Assembly: GCA_020346325.1 (NCBI GenBank)
Contig: CP070782.1
Location: forward strand, 6,167,382 to 6,201,605
Reading direction: 5' to 3'
Length of the DNA: 34,224 nucleotides
Source: Phycisphaerales bacterium
Lineage (GTDB): Bacteria; Planctomycetota; Phycisphaerae; Sedimentisphaerales; Anaerobacaceae
Shown: positions 30,097 through 34,224 of the stretch, piece by piece
How the letters are laid out: every line of letters starts with the position of its first letter
Position numbering within the stretch: the first letter of the stretch is position 1
Notes under the pieces: generated by a model
What the model was told of the DNA's origin: nothing
Database searches by the model: none
What the model saw: the letters and a program-made list of their open reading frames with translations, nothing else
Translations under genes and position numbers: made by a program

Positions 30097-31821
30097 CTAG
30101 CGGGTCACGTCAATGCGGCCATCGCGGCTAAACGCCAGAACCCCCTGCAAATGCTTGGTCGAGGCAAAATCGAACGCGCGCGCCCCGCTGAGGACCACGC
30201 AACTGTCGTCGGCCGTCAGGGTCAGATCCTGCTCGGGGTCCTTATGACGCAGGATGTTAGCCAGGACGAACGCCTTTTCCAGGCCGTCGCCGCGACTGTA
30301 GTTGACGACTTCGTCGGGCTGGGCGAGGCGATCGCCGTCGTAAATCGAGGCATCCTCCAGGCCCTGAAGCCACCGGTATGCCTCGTCGACCGACCGAGAC
30401 GCGGCAGCTTCGAGCGAGACAGGGTTGCGTTCCACGGCCGCCTTGGCGAACGGACGCCAGTCGCACGTTTCCATGTCACGGAAGGCGTAAAAGGCCAGAT
30501 CCACCGTGGGGTTCGCCTGCCGTTGGGACTGAAGCTGCGCGATGATCTCCTCGCGGTTCTGTCCCCCGGACAATTGGATCGGGGCCCTCTCGACGAAGTG
30601 CTTCTCGTGGGCCGGCAGTTTGGGTTGGATGTGCAGGAAATCCGCCAACTGGTCCACCAATTGCTTCGGGGCGGGAACATTCCCATCGAGAAACCCACTG
30701 AGCGCCGCACGGCCCTCAGCGGTGCGCAGGTCGGGCTTCTGCTGGGTGAGGAATTCGTGCAGGCGGTCGCAGCGCACACGGCCCGGCAGTTCGTAGCGGA
30801 TGTAGTCTTCGTCGTGCACCTCGGCCAGCAGCTTGTCGTGCGTCGTGTCACCGATCTTGTAAGGACTGCCATGTTCGTAGCTGAACAACGTTTCGGCTTT
30901 GAGAAACTGCGGATGGCCGTGACAATCTCTACAGATCTGAAAATATTTCTGATAGCCCGTCTCGCAGCGCAGGAAGCTGGCGAAATGGGTCAGGTTGATC
31001 TCGGTCGAAAGATAGTCGCCGAGGCGAGTCCTGAAGTGGTCGTAACGTTTCGGGGCGATCGTGGCTTCATCGTACAGGCAGTGAATGTAGCCGCTCGGGT
31101 GGGCGACGATCGTGACCTGCTCGTTGCGGAGAGCACGCTGAGCCTTGTAGGAAATTTCGGTGCCGTTGAACCACATTGTCTTGGTCACGAGCCGGCGGTT
31201 GTTCGTGAGAATACCATCGTTCATATCGATGAAATTCTGCGAATGCAGCGGTGTCAAGATGAGGTAGATATCCTCCAGCGGAATGCCGCACACGATGAAC
31301 GCCGCGGCAGCATACAGCGTCGCCAGCGAGACGCATTCGCCCGCCGCCTTGCCATAGCCCGGCTTGAAGCGGAAAGCGTCCATCGCCTCGACCGTTTCCG
31401 TCTTCCAATAGGGAATGATATCGCCATCGTACTTGTCGAGTCCGAAGTGCTTACGGATATTGACGTCGAAGTAGTACTTATCTCCCTCGTAGCCGAACAG
31501 GGCGTTACTCTTGCTGATCTCCTCCGGGGGCATCACATGCCTGAACCGCTCCAGTTCCGCCTGCTGCGTCGTCAATCCCCAGGTCTCCAGATCGAGATTG
31601 AAGTCGAACTCATCCATCACATACTGACGAAGCCGCATCAGCTTGCGGTAACTCGTCTTGCCTTCCAGTTTCTTAAAACAATCTTCCTCGCGCCATTTCC
31701 AGATGATAGGACTCATGATGTTTGCCAGAACCAGGCTGTACATCAGTTCCGGAAAGACAAACACCTCCATGTCGGAGAGAGTGATTGCCGACGAGTATTT
31801 CTCCAGATCCTTCGGATTCAT
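30097..31821 (-). CDS. Transglutaminase-like protein of unknown function
   Basis: This 574-residue protein has a transglutaminase-type core. Cys163 lies in GECVSLATLYAAAAF, at the start of a helix, and His193 in TPLHSQNF, followed by Asp199 or Asp202, fitting a Cys-His-Asp triad. A CxxCH (Cys297, Cys300, His301) lies downstream; as no signal peptide is present, a zinc or structural site is more likely than heme. The last 250 residues are helical without a recognised domain. The ATG at 31821 is preferred over a TTG six codons earlier; GGGAG lies 11 bases upstream. It stands next to a broken cheD gene with a perfect hairpin between. It could be a peptidase-like or inactive relative; the role is not known. 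Confidence 0.6.
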   Translation of the reverse strand: MNPKDLEKYSSAITLSDMEVFVFPELMYSLVLANIMSPIIWKWREEDCFKKLEGKTSYRKLMRLRQYVMDEFDFNLDLETWGLTTQQAELERFRHVMPPEEISKSNALFGYEGDKYYFDVNIRKHFGLDKYDGDIIPYWKTETVEAMDAFRFKPGYGKAAGECVSLATLYAAAAFIVCGIPLEDIYLILTPLHSQNFIDMNDGILTNNRRLVTKTMWFNGTEISYKAQRALRNEQVTIVAHPSGYIHCLYDEATIAPKRYDHFRTRLGDYLSTEINLTHFASFLRCETGYQKYFQICRDCHGHPQFLKAETLFSYEHGSPYKIGDTTHDKLLAEVHDEDYIRYELPGRVRCDRLHEFLTQQKPDLRTAEGRAALSGFLDGNVPAPKQLVDQLADFLHIQPKLPAHEKHFVERAPIQLSGGQNREEIIAQLQSQRQANPTVDLAFYAFRDMETCDWRPFAKAAVERNPVSLEAAASRSVDEAYRWLQGLEDASIYDGDRLAQPDEVVNYSRGDGLEKAFVLANILRHKDPEQDLTLTADDSCVVLSGARAFDFASTKHLQGVLAFSRDGRIDVTR

Positions 31822-31901
31822 CGTTTCGCGTTCTCCCAAGTAAGAGGCCTATCGAGCGGTTCGCACGTTCGGCCGGTTGTACCGCCGCGACCACTCCCGC
31901 C

Positions 31902-31923
31902 CTCCAGAAAACCGTTTCTGGAG
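31902..31923. other. Perfect nine-base-pair hairpin with tetraloop
   Basis: CTCCAGAAA and TTTCTGGAG enclose ACCG. It lies between the truncated cheD and the transglutaminase-like gene. No T run follows on either strand, so it is a stable stem of unknown effect, not a classic terminator. Confidence 0.6.
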
Positions 31924-31958
31924 ACCGCCCGATCGTGGCTGGCTCGGTCGGCTTTATC

Positions 31959-32189
31959 CTAGCACAGCCGGCAATCACTTGCACGGGCGTCGCCAAAGAA
32001 TTGGCCCCGGTTGGATTCGGCCGCACGGCGTGGACGAACCCTTAGAAAATGGTTCATCGCTCCGAAGCCCTGCCTGGCGTTGTACAGACAAACGGTAATG
32101 CAGGAACCGGCCAGGGTCTCGGCCAGGACGGGCCGGCGGGCCGCGTAGAACTGCCCAGGCCTGAGATACTTTCGCGGGATCGTAGCCAT
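31959..32189 (-). pseudogene. cheD: Truncated cheD (chemoreceptor glutamine deamidase) fragment
   Basis: The 76-residue frame opens with MATIPRKYLRPGQF and then TLAGSCITVCLYN and GAMNHF, the CheD N-terminal signature. Cys30 and His47 are 17 residues apart, the same gap as the catalytic Cys27 and His44 of Thermotoga CheD. After NHF the match stops: the remaining residues are unlike CheD, and neither other frame continues it, whereas CheD proteins have about 150-200 residues. No good ribosome site precedes the ATG. I therefore call it a decayed or truncated gene; a short working domain is less likely. No other chemotaxis gene is in the window. Confidence 0.6.
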
Positions 32190-32218
32190 GATTTCGCGTC
32201 GTGCCCCCAATCGAATCT

Positions 32219-33049
32219 CTATAGCCCGGCCGCCCGGACGTCGGCGACAAAGCGTCCCTTGTTCTCAATCACATCCACCTGGCAGTCGAAGAGCAGGCTG
32301 AGTCGCACTGAAGTGAGCATCTCACCGGGCGTCCCCTGAGCCACCAACCGTCCTGCTTTCATGAGCACCACCCGGTGAACCGCCCGCGGCAGTTCGTCCA
32401 GATGATGAGAGACAATCACCATCGTCGGCGGATCGGTCCGCCGCATCAACTCGTCCAGCACCTCGATACAGGCCGCCCGCGCGCCCATGTCGAGCCCGAC
32501 CGTCGGCTCATCGAATAGAAGCACGTTCGCATCGGCCACCAGAGCCCGTGCCAGCAGCGTCTTCATCTGCTCTCCCGAAGAAAGATCCCCATAGGCACGC
32601 TCGGCGATAGACGCCAATCCCAGCGGCGCCAGTTCGGCCGCGACGCGCTGCCACTGACGAGCCTCAACCTCCCGGTGCAGCGGCAGCATGATCGTTCCGA
32701 ACAGCCCCGTTGCCACCACCTCCCGCACGCACATCTTGGGGTCGAATCGCGGCGCCCGCGACGGCTCAATCAACCCAATCGTCCGCCGGACCTCGCCCAG
32801 GCTGACTCGGCCGTAACGACGCCCGTTGACCGTCACCGTTCCGGTAGACGGCCACAGATAACCGCTCAACACCGCCATCAGGGCCGACTTACCTGATCCA
32901 TTGGGCCCGAGAATCGCGCAACAACTCCCGGCTGGAACGCCCAGATTCACGTCGGCCAGGATCGCATTACCCCGCCGCGTGAAACTGACGTCGCTTAGTT
33001 CGATCGCGTTCGTCCGCAAGGATGATCTGGGAGACGCCGGCGGCCTCAT
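32219..33049 (-). CDS. ABC transporter ATP-binding protein
   Basis: This 276-residue ATPase has Walker A GPNGSGKS (48-55), the signature LSSGEQMK, Walker B VLLFDEP and the switch His in VSHHLDEL. The sequence order and the GYLWPSTGTV segment resemble the ModF/YlmA-like or iron-complex ATPase branch. No permease or binding-protein gene is nearby, so it is an orphan subunit or a soluble ATPase. It overlaps the upstream reductase-like gene by four bases (ATGA), so the two are translated together, an odd pairing. Function beyond ATP use is unknown. Confidence 0.85.
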   Translation of the reverse strand: MRPPASPRSSLRTNAIELSDVSFTRRGNAILADVNLGVPAGSCCAILGPNGSGKSALMAVLSGYLWPSTGTVTVNGRRYGRVSLGEVRRTIGLIEPSRAPRFDPKMCVREVVATGLFGTIMLPLHREVEARQWQRVAAELAPLGLASIAERAYGDLSSGEQMKTLLARALVADANVLLFDEPTVGLDMGARAACIEVLDELMRRTDPPTMVIVSHHLDELPRAVHRVVLMKAGRLVAQGTPGEMLTSVRLSLLFDCQVDVIENKGRFVADVRAAGL

Positions 33050-33510
33050 TCGCTCGCAGCCGACACGACTTCCGGCCCCAAGTTGCCCCCCCTGAATTCG
33101 TCCAGTCCGACTTTCTCGATCATCGCGCCCAATCGTTTATGCGCGCCGGCGTTGGCCTTGTAGTACGCAATAATCGTGTCCACCAACTGCAGGGCCTGGT
33201 CTTCCGTCAGGTCACGCGCCAGTTCCTGAGCCAAGCGGGGCCGCGCCCCGCCATTGCCGCCGACCAGCAGGCGCCACCCTTTGACGGTCCCGACGAGTCC
33301 GATGTCCTTGATACACGTCTCGGCACACTGATGCGGGCAGCCACTGATGCCGATCTTGAACTTGCCGGGCAGTGCCATGCCACGGTACTTGCCATCGAAC
33401 TTCAGTCGCAACGTCTCGGGCTGTACGACGCCACACGGGATATCCGGGGTCACCGCATAGGTTTGCCTGTCACGCTGCACGATGACGCCCTTGTCACCAT
33501 CATTGAGCAT
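33046..33510 (-). CDS. Compact nitrite/sulfite reductase-like protein
   Basis: This 154-residue protein keeps the beginning of the ferredoxin-like half (QTYAVTPDIPCGVVQPETLR) and the end of the siroheme/4Fe-4S half (KFKIGISGCPHQCAETCIKD, GWRLLVGGNGGARPRLAQEL). The part between, which in full enzymes carries the first cluster cysteines (CxxxxxC), is replaced by about 15 residues. Cysteines are at 26, 58, 62 and 66, two more than the usual pair in the second motif, so they may still hold a cluster. It probably is not a complete reductase. It lies 13 bases after the KorB-type gene and overlaps the ABC ATPase, so one operon is likely. Redox partner of the oxidoreductase is a reasonable guess. Confidence 0.75.
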   Translation of the reverse strand: MLNDGDKGVIVQRDRQTYAVTPDIPCGVVQPETLRLKFDGKYRGMALPGKFKIGISGCPHQCAETCIKDIGLVGTVKGWRLLVGGNGGARPRLAQELARDLTEDQALQLVDTIIAYYKANAGAHKRLGAMIEKVGLDEFRGGNLGPEVVSAASE

Positions 33511-33523
33511 TCAGCGCTTCTCC

Positions 33524-34224
33524 TCAAGCGGTCATCTTGAAAGTGTCAATCAACGAAGCAAGCCTGGCCTTGTCCACGTCCCTTTCGCAGAGCGGACGTG
33601 CATCCTCCTTATAGACCTCGACGTTCTCCTCGAAGCTCGGCTTCGGGTTCCGGTAGAAGATCCCCACGGGCAGGCGGTCCTGCTCGATGGCCTTGGCAAA
33701 GGCCGCAGCTCGATCGGTCGGGTCATGGGATTCGTCCAGGTAGTATACATGCTCTTTGAACCACTGATAGGTATTGAGTTTGTTGAAGGTCACGCAAGGC
33801 TGAAAGATGTCCACCAGGGCATATCCTTTGTGCTGGATGGCCTGTGTGAGGATATCTTTGGTCTGCTCACGATCGCCGGAACTGGCCCGCGCAACAAAGC
33901 TGGCATCCAACGCGATCGCGACCGCCAGCGGATTGAACGGCTCCATGATGACGCCGGCCACCTGCACGGGTGTCTTGAACCCGCGCCGGCTCGTAGGGGA
34001 GGCCTGCCCCTTGGTCAATCCATACACCATGTTGTCGTGGACGATGTTGGTGATATCGGGATTGCGACGAATGCAGTGGATGAAGTGGTTGCCTCCCTCA
34101 CCGTACATGTCACCGTCCCCACTCTCGGCAATCACGGTGAGCTTGGGATTGGTCGCCTTGATCGCCGTGGCGGGCGGCAGTGCCCGGCCGTGCAAGCCAT
34201 TGAAGAAGTTCGACTTGATGTAGT
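33524..34224 (-). CDS. korB: 2-oxoacid:ferredoxin oxidoreductase beta subunit (partial, KorB-like)
   Basis: The frame stays open to the right edge, so the N-terminus lies outside the window; about 233 residues are visible of a usual 280 or so. The thiamine diphosphate/Mg motif [15 protein letters not shown] is complete, followed by [15 protein letters not shown], both typical of the KorB/OorB type. Such enzymes decarboxylate 2-oxoglutarate or related acids and reduce ferredoxin; they are oxygen-sensitive and fit an anaerobic life. The end [14 protein letters not shown] is common to the family. The alpha subunit should lie just upstream beyond 34224. Specificity for 2-oxoglutarate is inferred. 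Confidence 0.9.
   Translation of the reverse strand, partial: YIKSNFFNGLHGRALPPATAIKATNPKLTVIAESGDGDMYGEGGNHFIHCIRRNPDITNIVHDNMVYGLTKGQASPTSRRGFKTPVQVAGVIMEPFNPLAVAIALDASFVARASSGDREQTKDILTQAIQHKGYALVDIFQPCVTFNKLNTYQWFKEHVYYLDESHDPTDRAAAFAKAIEQDRLPVGIFYRNPKPSFEENVEVYKEDARPLCERDVDKARLASLIDTFKMTA

Noticed and set aside
30915-30935. Heme c site (CxxCH) making the transglutaminase-like protein a cytochrome
   Set aside because: The protein has no signal peptide or other export sign, so heme attachment in the periplasm is unlikely.
29854-31962. Long open frame on the plus strand (about 700 codons)
   Set aside because: It is antisense to the transglutaminase-like gene and the porin leader and shows no domain or ribosome site.

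Overview
The window looks like chromosomal DNA of a GC-rich, double-membraned, anaerobic or facultative bacterium, most likely a planctomycete of the Phycisphaerae type. This is inferred from the gene mix: an exosortase/EpsI exopolysaccharide operon, a Tat-signal Gfo/Idh/MocA oxidoreductase, a LolA-like secreted protein, a TorF-like porin, lipoproteins, and anaerobic enzymes (hybrid-cluster protein, a 2-oxoacid:ferredoxin oxidoreductase, cytochrome c nitrite reductase). No rRNA, tRNA, CRISPR array or phage was found, so the taxonomic call is moderate only.

Layout. 1-816: the end of an unidentified gene, a PEGA-domain lipoprotein and a dispersed repeat. 819-12905 (all minus strand): an exopolysaccharide operon, in transcription order Wza-like export lipoprotein, exosortase, EpsI-like protein, a 1647-residue TPR protein, a Wzc-like tyrosine autokinase and a sugar-nucleotide epimerase. 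Three neighbouring genes are joined by stop/start overlaps. A divergent gene at 13295 encodes a LolA-like secreted protein with a hydrophobic, Arg-rich tail that could be a sorting signal. 14475-21420 (minus): a permease, then a nitrogen-oxide cluster. nrfHA (nitrite to ammonium) lies upstream of an Rrf2 regulator, a cupin, hybrid-cluster protein and a polyferredoxin-like protein. A dyad overlaps the predicted -10 box of the Rrf2 promoter.

21762-26527: a secreted protein of unknown function, the Gfo/Idh/MocA enzyme, a URO-D-family protein, two small membrane proteins and a REP-associated tyrosine transposase (RAYT). REP-like units built on GGTGTGC-N3-GCACACC sit near the transposase and elsewhere, including one inverted pair. 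26624-29165: a visibly AT-richer gene with a DUF4062-type N-terminus (a candidate defence sensor), a 51-residue membrane protein with a curious in-frame stop near its 5' end, and about 1.3 kb without intact genes that holds a coding remnant, a near-consensus promoter and short repeats.

29166-34224 (all minus): a TorF-like porin with a clear terminator, a transglutaminase-like protein, a truncated cheD, an ABC ATPase, a very short nitrite/sulfite reductase-like protein and the start-less part of a KorB-type subunit that runs off the window.

No single unmistakably new system stands out. The strongest leads are the DUF4062 island, the RAYT/REP family, the compact siroheme-reductase relative with four cysteines, the transglutaminase-like protein, and the possible exosortase substrate beside the exosortase operon.
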